This document shows positions 42,180-51,417 of a DNA stretch of 64,000 nucleotides, piece by piece (within the stretch, counting starts at the first letter, position 1; each line of letters begins with the position of its first letter). Source of the DNA: Flavobacterium sp. 102 (GTDB lineage Bacteria; Bacteroidota; Bacteroidia; Flavobacteriales; Flavobacteriaceae); assembly GCF_003634615.1 (NCBI RefSeq), contig NZ_RBKX01000001.1:2542001-2606000 (forward strand), read 5' to 3'. The notes under the pieces are model-generated. The model had not been told where the DNA came from. It saw nothing but the letters and a program-made list of their open reading frames with translations, and made no database searches. The position numbers and the translations under genes are program-made.

Positions 42180-44297
42180 ATGAAAAAAATTTACACCCTT
42201 TTGGTTTTATTGTTTGCTGTTTCTATCGCAAATTCGCAAATTGTAAATATTCCTGATGCCAATTTTAAGGCGAAGTTGTTAGCGGCTGGTCCAAATAATA
42301 CTATTGCATCAACACAAACTCCAATTTACTATCCAATTATCGCTTGGAGTTTAGCTAGTAGCAGTAGTGTTGATACTAATGGCGATGGAGAAATTCAGGT
42401 GAGTGAAGCTCAAGCAATAAAATGGCTTGATGTTAAAAGTTCAAACATTTCAAGTTTGACGGGTATCGAAGCATTTAATAACTTAATTTATTTAGATTGC
42501 AGTTATAATCAATTATCAAGTTTGAATGTTTCTAATCTAACAAATTTGAATAATTTAAATTGTCGGTATAATCAATTACAAAGTTTATTAAATATATCAA
42601 ATTGTATAAGTTTAATTCAATTAGCTTGTGATAACAATCAGCTAATGAGTTTTGATGTCAATAATTTAACCAACCTTAAAAATTTATTTTGTTTTGAAAA
42701 CCAGTTATCCAATTTAGATGTTTCTACTTTAACTAGTTTGAACAATTTAGGCTGTAGTGATAATCAATTAACATTACTCAATATTAAAAATAACAATAGT
42801 AGTTGGCTTAATCTTGGATTTGATTATAACCCTAATCTTCTATATGTTTGTGCTGATGAACAAGATTTGTCTTTTGTACAACAAAAAATCAGTTCTTATG
42901 GTTATACTAATTGCCATGTAAACAGCTATTGTAGTTTTACGCCGAATGGCCTATATTATACCATTCAAGGCAATAGCAAGTTTGATATGGATAATAACGG
43001 TTGTGAAATTAACGACATTGTTGTTCCTAATTTAAAAATAGCAATTACTAACGGTTCATTTTCAGGGAATATCATAGCAAATGCAATAGGAAATTATGCA
43101 ATCCCTATACAAGCTGGAAACCACATTTTAACACCACAATTAGAAAACCCTACTTATTTCAATATCTCTCCAAGTTCATCTACCGTAACGTTTCCTAATT
43201 CTGCCAGTCCGTTTGTTCAAAACTTTTGTGTAACTCCTAATGGCACTCATAATGATCTAGAGGTTATTATATTACCCATCGGTCCGACCAGACCGGGTTT
43301 TGATTCACAGTATAAAATCATTTACAAAAACAAAGGAAATACTACTCAAAGTGGTTCAATAAGTATGTATTATGATGATACTATTTTGCAATTAGTTACT
43401 GCCAATCCTAGTACATCGAGTCAAGGAGCAGACCTTTTGACTTGGAATTTTAATAACTTATTGCCATTCGAATCCAGAGAAATTTCAGTTATTTTAAATC
43501 TAAATTCTCCGCTTGAAACACCTCCGGTGAATGCCGGTAATGGGTTGCTTTTTTCTGCAACAGCGGTTGGTGATACAGATGAAACACCGGAAGACAATAC
43601 CGCAAATCTAAATCAAACAGTCGTTAATTCTTTTGACCCTAATGATAAAACGTGTATTCAAGGAACATGGTTGCCATTAGAATTTGTTGGAGAATATGTT
43701 CACTATATAATTCGATTTGAAAACAACGGTACATTTGCCGCTGAAAATGTAGTTGTAAAAGATATTATTGATTTGACCAAGTTTGACATGGCTACTTTGG
43801 TTCCTCTAAGTGGTAGTCATTCATTTGTGACAAGAATTATCAACACAAATCAAGTTGAGTTTATTTTTGAAAATATCAACTTGCCTTTTGACGATGCTAA
43901 TAATGATGGGTATGTGGCTTTTAAAATAAAAACAAAAACCACATTTTTAGATTTAGAGACCTTTAGTAATGCAGCGAGTATATATTTTGATTACAATGCT
44001 CCGATAGTTACTGAGACTTATACGACAACTTTTTATAATCCGTTAAATAATTCGGATTTTAGTTTCACTACTTTATATAGTTTATCACCGGTACCGACTA
44101 AAAATGTGCTAAACATTACTGCTAAGGAAAGTGTGGTTATGACCTCGGTAAATATTTATAATACACTTGGTCAATTGGTTCAAGTGAATACAGATCCAAA
44201 TGAAACGATTGATGTTTCAGGATTACAGAGAGGTAGTTACTTTATTAAGATTATAAGCGATAGGGGTAGTGCTACCGGTAAGTTTATAAAAGAATAA
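42180..44297 (+). CDS. Leucine-rich-repeat DUF7619-type surface protein with T9SS sorting domain (paralog)
   Basis: A 705-residue protein with the same plan as its neighbour: signal peptide about 1-19, EF-hand-like loop 'DTNGDGEIQVSE' near residue 63, fewer leucine-rich repeats ('LTNLNNLNCRYNQLQSL'), a SdrD-like segment, a DUF7619-type domain ('NSFDPNDKTCIQGT', 'VKDIIDLTKFDMATLVPL') and a T9SS tail. Only 2 nt separate its start from the stop of the first gene, so they form one operon. The C-terminal regions are almost identical while the repeat regions differ, as expected for tandem duplication followed by repeat shuffling. Confidence 0.9.
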   Translation: MKKIYTLLVLLFAVSIANSQIVNIPDANFKAKLLAAGPNNTIASTQTPIYYPIIAWSLASSSSVDTNGDGEIQVSEAQAIKWLDVKSSNISSLTGIEAFNNLIYLDCSYNQLSSLNVSNLTNLNNLNCRYNQLQSLLNISNCISLIQLACDNNQLMSFDVNNLTNLKNLFCFENQLSNLDVSTLTSLNNLGCSDNQLTLLNIKNNNSSWLNLGFDYNPNLLYVCADEQDLSFVQQKISSYGYTNCHVNSYCSFTPNGLYYTIQGNSKFDMDNNGCEINDIVVPNLKIAITNGSFSGNIIANAIGNYAIPIQAGNHILTPQLENPTYFNISPSSSTVTFPNSASPFVQNFCVTPNGTHNDLEVIILPIGPTRPGFDSQYKIIYKNKGNTTQSGSISMYYDDTILQLVTANPSTSSQGADLLTWNFNNLLPFESREISVILNLNSPLETPPVNAGNGLLFSATAVGDTDETPEDNTANLNQTVVNSFDPNDKTCIQGTWLPLEFVGEYVHYIIRFENNGTFAAENVVVKDIIDLTKFDMATLVPLSGSHSFVTRIINTNQVEFIFENINLPFDDANNDGYVAFKIKTKTTFLDLETFSNAASIYFDYNAPIVTETYTTTFYNPLNNSDFSFTTLYSLSPVPTKNVLNITAKESVVMTSVNIYNTLGQLVQVNTDPNETIDVSGLQRGSYFIKIISDRGSATGKFIKE

Positions 44298-44312
44298 TTC
44301 CTTTTAAATAAA

Positions 44313-44349
44313 AAAAAACCGCCTCATTTAACTAACGAGGCGGTTTTTT
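44313..44349. terminator. Terminator of the LRR/T9SS operon
   Basis: AAAAAACCGCCTC and GAGGCGGTTTTTT form a 13-bp stem with flanking A- and T-runs. Confidence 0.85.
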
Positions 44350-44361
44350 TGTTTGTTAACC

Positions 44362-44389
44362 GTAGAGACGCGATTAATCGCGTCTCTAC
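44362..44389. repeat. 28-bp perfect palindrome (REP-like)
   Basis: The left half GTAGAGACGCGATT is followed by its exact complement AATCGCGTCTCTAC. It lies between a terminator and the end of the peroxidase gene, and is far more GC-rich than its surroundings. Confidence 0.65.
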
Positions 44390-44402
44390 AACAAATGGTG
44401 TT

Positions 44403-45587
44403 TTAATTCGGAAACGGATTGGCCCATTTTGGGTCAACATACACATTAGTTCCCGATAATGTTCGAAGAAAAGCAATAACCGCATTGACTTCGGGTGCTG
44501 TTAAATGCAATTGTTGTCCAAAACCATTGGGTCTTAATTTTACATCTAAATTAGTATTGCCCGGCGCTAAGTTGATTGCACCATAATGACCAATTGCCGC
44601 CTGTAAAGTGGTAATAACTCCGGTATGCATCATCGGTCCGTTAGTAGTTCCGTCAAGTTTTACTAAGTCACGCAATGAAGGTGCTCTAGTGTTGGTTATG
44701 TCAATTCCTGTGCCGTTAATGGTGCCAATGATACCATTGTTTCCGGTGTTTGGATTAATATCAAACTCTGGTGCCGCATGACAACCGGCACAACCCAAAC
44801 CACCGGATGTTCTGTTACCGGTAGCATCAAAAACCGGTGGTGATAAAAATAAATTTTTTCCTTGATTCTCTTGATTGGTAAAGTTTGGAAAAGGTTGACC
44901 GTCATTAGCCACTTGTGCTCTGCCAATATCGTATTTACTATCAAAAGACTGGATGCTTCTGATGAATTGGGCTAAAGCCAATTGGATTTTGTTTTCAGTA
45001 ATTTCTTCAGAGCCATACACAAACTGAAACAATTCTTTGTAATAACCGATGTTGCTGAGTTTTGTGATTAAACCACTAAAAGGTTCGTCGCCATTGGTGC
45101 CGCTAAAACCCATTTCTCCATGGTCTTTTATAGGCATCGTGGTTTGAGTTTCTAAATTAATCGCACGTTCATCCCAAAAGAATTTTACTTCATTAGCAAA
45201 ACGTGTATTGATTAAACGCATCGAATGTCTGCCGGTAGTTCCGTTTACACCGTTGCTGGCAATATTTGAATCTCCAAAAGCATTGGCTTGTTGGTGACAA
45301 CTCGAACAAGAAATGGTATTGTTAGAAGACAGATTCTTGTCATAAAACAAAACCCTTCCCAAAGTAGCGCCTTTATCAGTAATTGAATTTCCGGCGGTGT
45401 TGTCTTTGGTAATATAGTTTGGAATGACTTGATTGGCGTAATTAGAGAGGTTTTCCGGACTGATGTTACTCCCAAAAGTAGCTCTAATATTGGCATAAGG
45501 ATCAATCTCTTCATAATTTGAACTATCGTCACTTCCGCAAGAATAGGTAAGAGGTAGAATCAGTAATAGTATAATCTTTTTGAACAT
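44403..45587 (-). CDS. Di-haem cytochrome c peroxidase family protein
   Basis: A 394-residue lipoprotein-like exported protein (lipobox LTYSC, Cys about residue 17). Two c-type haem sites are present, 'CSSCHQQ' near residue 97 and 'CAGCHAAP' near residue 266, with the CCP/MauG layout ('SLRDLVKLDGTTNGPMMHTG', 'YGAINLAPGN'). Such enzymes reduce periplasmic hydrogen peroxide with electrons from c-type cytochromes. It needs haem attachment by the CcsBA system encoded at 21558. It is monocistronic and divergent from fabG. Confidence 0.9.
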   Translation of the reverse strand: MFKKIILLLILPLTYSCGSDDSSNYEEIDPYANIRATFGSNISPENLSNYANQVIPNYITKDNTAGNSITDKGATLGRVLFYDKNLSSNNTISCSSCHQQANAFGDSNIASNGVNGTTGRHSMRLINTRFANEVKFFWDERAINLETQTTMPIKDHGEMGFSGTNGDEPFSGLITKLSNIGYYKELFQFVYGSEEITENKIQLALAQFIRSIQSFDSKYDIGRAQVANDGQPFPNFTNQENQGKNLFLSPPVFDATGNRTSGGLGCAGCHAAPEFDINPNTGNNGIIGTINGTGIDITNTRAPSLRDLVKLDGTTNGPMMHTGVITTLQAAIGHYGAINLAPGNTNLDVKLRPNGFGQQLHLTAPEVNAVIAFLRTLSGTNVYVDPKWANPFPN

Positions 45588-45683
45588 AAAAATTGGTTTT
45601 GGTTGGTGAGTTACCTTCTAAGACTGCATAAATTTTAAAAGGTTTAAAAGTGGTGTAATCTTTTCCAACCTATAAAATATTCC

Positions 45684-45691
45684 TATATTTG
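45684..45691 (+). promoter_or_regulatory. Predicted -7 element of fabG promoter
   Basis: TATATTTG; a TTTT at 45661-45664 lies 19 nt upstream in place of TTTG. Confidence 0.5.
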
Positions 45692-45727
45692 AACTTTCAT
45701 TAAAACAAACAAACTAATTTTTATAGT

Positions 45728-46474
45728 ATGAAATTATTAGAAGGAAAAGTAGCCATTATCACCGGCGCGAGTAGAGGAATCGGAAGCGGTATCGCTAAAG
45801 TTTTTGCACAACACGGAGCCAATGTGGCTTTTACTTATAGTTCTTCTGCCGAAAGTGCTTTGGCATTGGAAAACGAATTAATCGCTTTGGGAATCAAAGC
45901 CAAAGGATACAAATCAAACGCAGCTGATTTCAATGAAGCGCAAAAATTAGTGGATGATGTCATGGCCGATTTTGGAAACGTTGACGTGTTAATCAACAAC
46001 GCCGGAATCACCAAAGACAATCTTTTAATGCGTATGAGCGAAGAGGATTTTGATAAAGTAATTGAAATCAACTTGAAGTCGGTATTCAATATGACCAAAG
46101 CTGTTCAGAAAATCATGTTAAAAAACCGCAAAGGTTCTATCGTCAACATGAGTTCGGTTGTTGGTGTAAAAGGAAATGCAGGTCAAGCCAATTATGCCGC
46201 GTCAAAAGCCGGTATGATTGGGTTTACAAAATCGGTAGCTTTAGAATTAGGTTCGAGAAATATACGTTGTAATGCGATTGCTCCGGGATTTATTGAAACC
46301 GAAATGACAGCCAAATTAAACGATGATGTTGTACAAGGTTGGAGAGATTCTATCCCGTTAAGACGTGGCGGAAGTCCGGAAGATGTAGCAAATGCATGTT
46401 TGTTCTTTGCTTCGGATATGAGTGGTTACGTTTCGGGACAAGTGTTGAATGTTTGCGGAGGAATGCTTACTTAA
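45728..46474 (+). CDS. fabG: 3-oxoacyl-ACP reductase (FabG)
   Basis: A 248-residue SDR enzyme with 'AIITGASRGIGSGIAKVFAQ' at the N-terminus, 'NNAGITKDNLLMRM', active-site 'VNMSSVVGVKGNAGQANYAASKAG' (Ser and the Y-x-x-x-K pair, read in parts), and 'SGQVLNVCGGM' at the C-terminus. FabG reduces 3-oxoacyl-ACP with NADPH in fatty acid synthesis. The match is typical of FabG, though close SDRs are hard to separate by eye. It is followed by a repeat and then the membrane VWA-like gene on the same strand. Confidence 0.88.
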   Translation: MKLLEGKVAIITGASRGIGSGIAKVFAQHGANVAFTYSSSAESALALENELIALGIKAKGYKSNAADFNEAQKLVDDVMADFGNVDVLINNAGITKDNLLMRMSEEDFDKVIEINLKSVFNMTKAVQKIMLKNRKGSIVNMSSVVGVKGNAGQANYAASKAGMIGFTKSVALELGSRNIRCNAIAPGFIETEMTAKLNDDVVQGWRDSIPLRRGGSPEDVANACLFFASDMSGYVSGQVLNVCGGMLT

Positions 46475-46479
46475 AAAGA

Positions 46480-46552
46480 GTAGGCAGTGCTCAGTTATTA
46501 GTTGGCAGAAAACCAATCAACTGAACACTTATTACTGAACACTGATCACTTA
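46480..46552. repeat. CAGT/GAACACT-word intergenic repeat
   Basis: The gap contains GGCAGTGCTCAGTTATTAG, GTTGGCAGAAAACCAATCAA and CTGAACACTTATTACTGAAC ACTGATCACTT, sharing words with the S23 element ends and the 36681 repeat. Confidence 0.5.
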
Positions 46553-46558
46553 AAATAT

Positions 46559-48586
46559 ATGACCACAAACACTGTTTTACTAATATTGCTTTCTTTAGGA
46601 ATAGCGTTAGCTGTGTCATTCTACCAATATTTATATAAGGTCAAAAGCAGGTCGAAAGTGACTTTGCTTTTGGCTTTTTTGCGTTTCTTTAGCGTGTTCG
46701 GATTATTACTTTTGCTGATTAATCCGATTATCACGCGAAAAACTGTAGAAACAGTAAAAACGCCTTTGCCGATTGTGATTGACAATTCAGCTTCGATGGC
46801 AGATTTGAAATCGGATAAAGTTGCGATGGAATTGTTTGAAAAACTAAAAGACAATTCGGCTTTAAATGATAAGTTTGAAGTACAGACCTATCAGTTTGAT
46901 GAAGACTTTTTACCTTCGGACACCATTGATTTTAAAGGCACACAATCGAATGTAGATGTCGTAGCGAAAAGCTTGAAAAACATCTATAAAAACCAAACGT
47001 TTCCAACTGTTTTAATCTCTGACGGAAACCAAACTTCGGGTGAAGATTATGTTTTCGGGTTTAATCCTTTGAACAAAGTTTATCCATTGGTAGTAGGTGA
47101 TACGACTACTTATTTGGACTTAAAAGTGACTCAGCTCAACGTCAACAAATACGCTTTTCACAAGAACAAATATCCTGTTGAAGTGTTTCTGAATTATTCG
47201 GGAACCAAAAGTATCAATGCTTCATTTAAAATTACCCAAGGGAATTCGGTGTTAAATGAGCAAACGGTAGCTTTTTCGCCTTCAAAGAAATCAGCAACCT
47301 TTAATGTTTTATTACCGGCGAACAATGTTGGATTACAAATTCTGAAAGCAACTATTTCTTCTAAAGAACAAGAAAAAAATACGTATAACAACACGAAAAA
47401 CTTTGCCGTTGAAGTCATTGATCAAAAGACAGAAGTCGCTTTGATTGCAGATATTGCACATCCCGATTTAGGAGCGATAAAACGTGCCATTGAAACTAAT
47501 GCACAACGAAAAGCAACAATACTTAAACCAAATCAAATCAGCAGTTTAGAAAATTATAATATTTTAATTCTGTACCAACCAACGGTCGCTTTTAAATCGG
47601 TTTTTGATAAGAATGCCAATGCCAAAATCAACTCGTGGATTATCACCGGAAACGATACCGATTTCAACTTTTTAAACCAAAATCAAACGCAGTTTGTATT
47701 TAAAATGAGTTCGCAGAAAGAAGATTATTTGGCATCTTATGATTCCCAATTTAATCTGTTTGCACTAGACAATATTGGTTTCGAACAATTTCCGCCTTTG
47801 GAAAATCCGTTTGGAACAATTACTGCGAAAGGAAACACCAATACACTATTATCTTCTACAATTCGTAATATCGCAACCAATCAGCCGTTATTGACTTTCA
47901 ATGAAGAACAAGGTAAACGTTCGGCTTATTTATTCGGAGAGAATATTTGGAAATGGCGCGCGGATAATTATTTGACCAAAAAGGACTTTGTAGACTTCGA
48001 TATTTTCTTGGACAAAACCATTCAATATTTGGCGTCCAACAATGCCCGAAAGTCTTTAGTAGTGAATCACGAGCGTTTTTACAATTCTGACGAAGGCATT
48101 GAAATCACAGCCCAATATTTCAACAAAAACTATGAGCTAGACGAAAAAGCCAGATTAACCATTGCCGTTACCAATACTAAAACAAAGCAAGTCAAAAACT
48201 ATGATTTACTTAGAACCACGAATGCTTTTCAAGTTAACCTTGATGGATTAGTTGCCGGAAATTATAAGTTTACCGTAAAAGAATTGAATTCTAATTCTTC
48301 GTATTCAAGCGGTTTTGAAGTCTTGGATTTTGATATCGAAAAACAATTTGTCAATCCGGATTGGAACAAGTTGAACCAATTGGCTACCCAAACGCAAGGG
48401 AAAGCTTATTTGCCAAATCAAATCGATGCGCTGATCAAGCAACTGTCAGAAGACGAAAGTTACAAAGCCATTCAGAAAACCATCGTTAAGAAATCGCCTT
48501 TGGTAGATTGGGTTTGGTTACTCGTTTTATTAGCGATATCACTTGCCGCAGAATGGTTTATTAGAAAGTATAACGGTTTATTGTAG
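46559..48586 (+). CDS. Membrane protein with von Willebrand factor A-like domain
   Basis: About 675 residues from the ATG at 46559; an in-frame ATG 57 nt upstream would translate the repeat and is rejected. Two N-terminal membrane helices (about 4-22 and 36-56) precede a VWA-like domain with the metal-binding motif D-x-S-x-S in 'LPIVIDNSASMADLK'. The large central part is beta-rich and periplasmic. A C-terminal helix ('VWLLVLLAISLAAEWFIRK') ends it. It resembles BatA/BatB-related and GATase-like membrane proteins of Bacteroidota. The role is unknown; adhesion or cell-envelope stress is possible. Confidence 0.78.
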   Translation: MTTNTVLLILLSLGIALAVSFYQYLYKVKSRSKVTLLLAFLRFFSVFGLLLLLINPIITRKTVETVKTPLPIVIDNSASMADLKSDKVAMELFEKLKDNSALNDKFEVQTYQFDEDFLPSDTIDFKGTQSNVDVVAKSLKNIYKNQTFPTVLISDGNQTSGEDYVFGFNPLNKVYPLVVGDTTTYLDLKVTQLNVNKYAFHKNKYPVEVFLNYSGTKSINASFKITQGNSVLNEQTVAFSPSKKSATFNVLLPANNVGLQILKATISSKEQEKNTYNNTKNFAVEVIDQKTEVALIADIAHPDLGAIKRAIETNAQRKATILKPNQISSLENYNILILYQPTVAFKSVFDKNANAKINSWIITGNDTDFNFLNQNQTQFVFKMSSQKEDYLASYDSQFNLFALDNIGFEQFPPLENPFGTITAKGNTNTLLSSTIRNIATNQPLLTFNEEQGKRSAYLFGENIWKWRADNYLTKKDFVDFDIFLDKTIQYLASNNARKSLVVNHERFYNSDEGIEITAQYFNKNYELDEKARLTIAVTNTKTKQVKNYDLLRTTNAFQVNLDGLVAGNYKFTVKELNSNSSYSSGFEVLDFDIEKQFVNPDWNKLNQLATQTQGKAYLPNQIDALIKQLSEDESYKAIQKTIVKKSPLVDWVWLLVLLAISLAAEWFIRKYNGLL

Positions 48587-48961
48587 TGATTTGTCTTTTC
48601 TAAAAATCCTTTCAGAAACAATTACTATTACAATTCCGGCTATGTAAGCCAAAATGTCTTCCCAAGCAAAGGAAGTTCCAATAACAGTTCGTGCCAACCT
48701 ATTATTTTGAAGACCTAAAACTTCAATTATGGTAAAATATTGTAATGTTTCTACCAAAAAAGCAAATAATAGAACGGCGATAGCAGCTTTGGTTACTGAT
48801 ATCTTGAGAAACGATTTCACAAAGCAATAAATCAAGATTACGACCAAAACATCCCCAAAATATGGTCGGATAAAATTGTCGTGAACAAATAAAGCGATGC
48901 ATACTTCAATGACAAAAAGTAAAATGGTCAGTAGCAAATAGGTTCTGTTAAAATGCAGCAT
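48578..48961 (-). CDS. DUF2809 membrane protein
   Basis: A 127-residue protein with four hydrophobic helices (about 8-25, 33-50, 57-75, 100-118) and the DUF2809 pattern: 'NFIRPYFGDVLVVILIYCF', 'LLFAFLVETLQYF', 'GTSFAWEDILAYIAG'. Function unknown. Its 3' end overlaps that of the convergent VWA-like gene by 9 nt. It begins 4 nt after the DUF1275 gene on the same strand, so these two are a unit. Confidence 0.85.
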   Translation of the reverse strand: MLHFNRTYLLLTILLFVIEVCIALFVHDNFIRPYFGDVLVVILIYCFVKSFLKISVTKAAIAVLLFAFLVETLQYFTIIEVLGLQNNRLARTVIGTSFAWEDILAYIAGIVIVIVSERIFRKDKSLQ

Positions 48962-48964
48962 AAA

Positions 48965-49696
48965 TTATAATTCAAATGATTTTCGGGTAATAACAAAAAA
49001 CTTCAATCGAAGATAATCATAAAAGAGTGCTATAACCAATACTATTGAGGCAATTAACAAGGTTTTTATTTGAAGATAACTATACGCATATCCGCCCACG
49101 ACACAACCGATAAAAAAGAAAGTAATGATGGATAACCTCAGATAAATGTTGGTTTTCAACTTAGTTTGCTGTTCCGGCTTTTTATAGAAGAACAATTGCG
49201 AAAGTTCGATACCTAAATCGGTGAACAAACCTGTTAAATGAGTAGTTCTCACCGTTGATTGAGATACTTTGGTCACCAATGAATTTTGAATACCCATGGC
49301 AAAAAGCAATAGAAAAGCTTCTACTTTTCCATATAGATCATAAATACTTGATGCGCCAAAAAAAAATGCAACGCAGGACAGAATCGTAATTTCTAGAGCA
49401 ATTGGAACTACATGAGCCAATTTTGGTCGCTTCTGTAAAACTAATTCCACAATGGTATTGGCGGTAAATGAACCCAATAAAAAGCAAAGTGTAAAAACCA
49501 AAAAAGTAATGGCGATGGCATAATCCTTACGCAGAATCTCTTCGGCAAAAAATGCGAAATGTCCGGTTACATTAGTGGTAAGCGTTTTTAACGATAAAAC
49601 ACCTGTAATATTCACGATACCGGCAACGAAAGATAATAATGTTGCTAATCGCAGATTATGAATAAAAGTTCGCGCATTGCCTTGGTGTCTAAACAT
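48965..49696 (-). CDS. YoaK/DUF1275 family membrane protein
   Basis: A 243-residue protein with about six helices. It starts 'ATLLSFVAGIVNITGVLSL', followed by 'TNVTGHFAFFAEEILRKDY' and 'GIQNSLVTKVSQSTVRTTHL', the conserved DUF1275 blocks. A transporter role is often guessed but not shown. It is upstream of the DUF2809 gene on the same strand, 3 nt apart. Confidence 0.87.
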   Translation of the reverse strand: MFRHQGNARTFIHNLRLATLLSFVAGIVNITGVLSLKTLTTNVTGHFAFFAEEILRKDYAIAITFLVFTLCFLLGSFTANTIVELVLQKRPKLAHVVPIALEITILSCVAFFFGASSIYDLYGKVEAFLLLFAMGIQNSLVTKVSQSTVRTTHLTGLFTDLGIELSQLFFYKKPEQQTKLKTNIYLRLSIITFFFIGCVVGGYAYSYLQIKTLLIASIVLVIALFYDYLRLKFFVITRKSFEL

Positions 49697-49742
49697 AAAT
49701 TAAAAGTACTTGCAGTTATAGTTTAGACGCTTTTCCATCGGA

Positions 49743-51062
49743 TTAAAGTTTAAAAAAAATAAATTTTCCGCCACCTTGTTCTAAAGTCATTTGTTTATCG
49801 GCGACGTTAAACTTTAACTTAATTCCGGCTTGTACAAATTCAAAAACATCTGTTTCGGTAGCTTCTAAAGGAAATTCACCTTGTCCTGTAGCTTGCGCAA
49901 AAAGTTTGTTGCCCTTTTTAGTAACGCTAATTTTCATTACCAATTCCTGACTGTTGTAGTTTCCTAAATATTTGTCCAGGTCTTCCGAACTCAATTCAAC
50001 CGCTTTAAAGGTTGGAATCTCAAACGGAATTTGGTAGTAATTTTTCATCACAGCAAGCAAGATATCATTGTTTGGATAAACGCTACCGTTGGAAGTAATA
50101 GCAACCGACAACTTATTATCCGGGAAATAGGTGAGTACAGAAGTAAATCCGTCAATGCCACCGGTATGACCGTATCCTTTTTTATCATTAAAAGGGATTT
50201 CAAAAATGCCCATGCCATAATCTTCTTGAATGGTTTTCATTTGATCTAAACTCTTTGTCGTGATTACTTTTCCGGCAAAAAGGTTTTCAATGAAAATGGT
50301 CAAATCTGTTGGGTTAGAAACTATAGCACCGGCGCCCATTGGGATGGACATATCTGTTTCTTTCTCATGGTTCCAAGTTTCGGTGAATGAAAAGGAATAG
50401 CATTCGTTGTTGGCAAGATTGGTTTTGCTTCCCAAATATGTATTTTTCAATCCTAAAGGCTTTACAATTTTTTCAGACAAAATCTCTTTATAAGGCTTTT
50501 TATAAACTTTCTCCAAGATATAACTCAATAACACGTAGTTTGAATTACTATAATCTGCCTTACTGTTAGGTTCAAAAACACTTTTGCTTTTGGCTATGAT
50601 AGCGACCATTTCAGCTTCGGTTTTGGGTTGGGTGTAATAGCTCATAAACTCACCGCTGTTGGTGAAGTTATAAATTCCGCTGCGGTGATTGAGTAAGTTA
50701 CCAACAGTTATTTTATTGGCATTGGGAACCGAAGGAAAATAAACATCTATGGTTTTGTCTAAGGTAAGTTTGTTTTCTTCTACGGCTTTAAAAATCAAGC
50801 AAGAAGTAAACATTTTGGTGATGGAACCAATACGATATTTTGTAGCGGTTGTGACTTTTTGTTTTAAACCTATATCGACTTTACCAACTGCTTTGGTGTA
50901 AATTATTTTACCATTTTCACGTACCGCAATACTTCCCATATACTTGTTTTTGGCCTCCAGAACGGCAAACAAACTATCGAGTTTAACCGTATTGAGTTGT
51001 TGGGCAAAAGAAACGCTAACGAAAAATAAAAAGAGAATCCCAAGAGACCGTTTTTTAATCAT
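49743..51062 (-). CDS. Serine hydrolase of the beta-lactamase/penicillin-binding protein class C family
   Basis: A 439-residue exported protein with a signal peptide (about 1-20). Active-site motifs are present: S-x-x-K in 'YRIGSITKMFTS', Y-x-N in 'ADYSNSNYVLL', and H-T-G in 'KGYGHTGGIDGFTS'. The extra C-terminal beta domain (about 350-439) is a DUF3471-like lipocalin-type extension. Such enzymes are esterases, D-aminopeptidases or peptidoglycan-related hydrolases; beta-lactamase activity is not implied. It is monocistronic. Confidence 0.88.
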   Translation of the reverse strand: MIKKRSLGILFLFFVSVSFAQQLNTVKLDSLFAVLEAKNKYMGSIAVRENGKIIYTKAVGKVDIGLKQKVTTATKYRIGSITKMFTSCLIFKAVEENKLTLDKTIDVYFPSVPNANKITVGNLLNHRSGIYNFTNSGEFMSYYTQPKTEAEMVAIIAKSKSVFEPNSKADYSNSNYVLLSYILEKVYKKPYKEILSEKIVKPLGLKNTYLGSKTNLANNECYSFSFTETWNHEKETDMSIPMGAGAIVSNPTDLTIFIENLFAGKVITTKSLDQMKTIQEDYGMGIFEIPFNDKKGYGHTGGIDGFTSVLTYFPDNKLSVAITSNGSVYPNNDILLAVMKNYYQIPFEIPTFKAVELSSEDLDKYLGNYNSQELVMKISVTKKGNKLFAQATGQGEFPLEATETDVFEFVQAGIKLKFNVADKQMTLEQGGGKFIFFKL

Positions 51063-51129
51063 GATGTGTGGTTTAGTTAGTGATATAAATTTATTGTAAT
51101 GGCATATTATCTAAAGAGAAGTTACCATT

Positions 51130-51294
51130 TTATTCTATCATAAAGTAATAGATTGTACCCCAAACGGTTATAAAAAACAAACCGGGGTAAACTACTTTAT
51201 ACAAATTTTGCTTTAATTCCTTTTTTACAACCGTTATATATAAAACATAGAGTACAAAAAGTGCAATAAAAATAATAGGCATAAAAATTCTCAT
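51130..51294 (-). CDS. 54-aa two-helix membrane protein
   Basis: A small gene in an otherwise empty gap. It encodes MRIFMPIIFIALFVLYVLYI, then a lysine-rich turn (about 21-33) and a second helix (about 36-52), ending in MIE. The hydrophobic-charged-hydrophobic layout is a credible hairpin membrane protein. There is no homology that I recognise. Neighbours are the serine hydrolase (upstream of its 3' end) and the sulfatase, all on the same strand. Confidence 0.55.
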   Translation of the reverse strand: MRIFMPIIFIALFVLYVLYITVVKKELKQNLYKVVYPGLFFITVWGTIYYFMIE

Positions 51295-51417
51295 AACTAA
51301 ATGATTTAATTAATTTACTCTTTTTTTGATGCCTCTAAGATAAGAATAAATTAAGAAATAGCAATGTTACCGATGAGGCATGATTTGACAAATGAATATA
51401 CAGTTGGATTACAATCA

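Noticed and set aside
46502..46558. Upstream start for the VWA-like gene
   Set aside because: The extra 19 codons translate the dispersed repeat and would precede the membrane helix with a non-conserved tail.
49743..51062. Beta-lactamase resistance gene
   Set aside because: S-x-x-K and Y-x-N are common to esterases and peptidases of the class; nothing specific for beta-lactamase, and the BlaI/M56 pair is 50 kb away.
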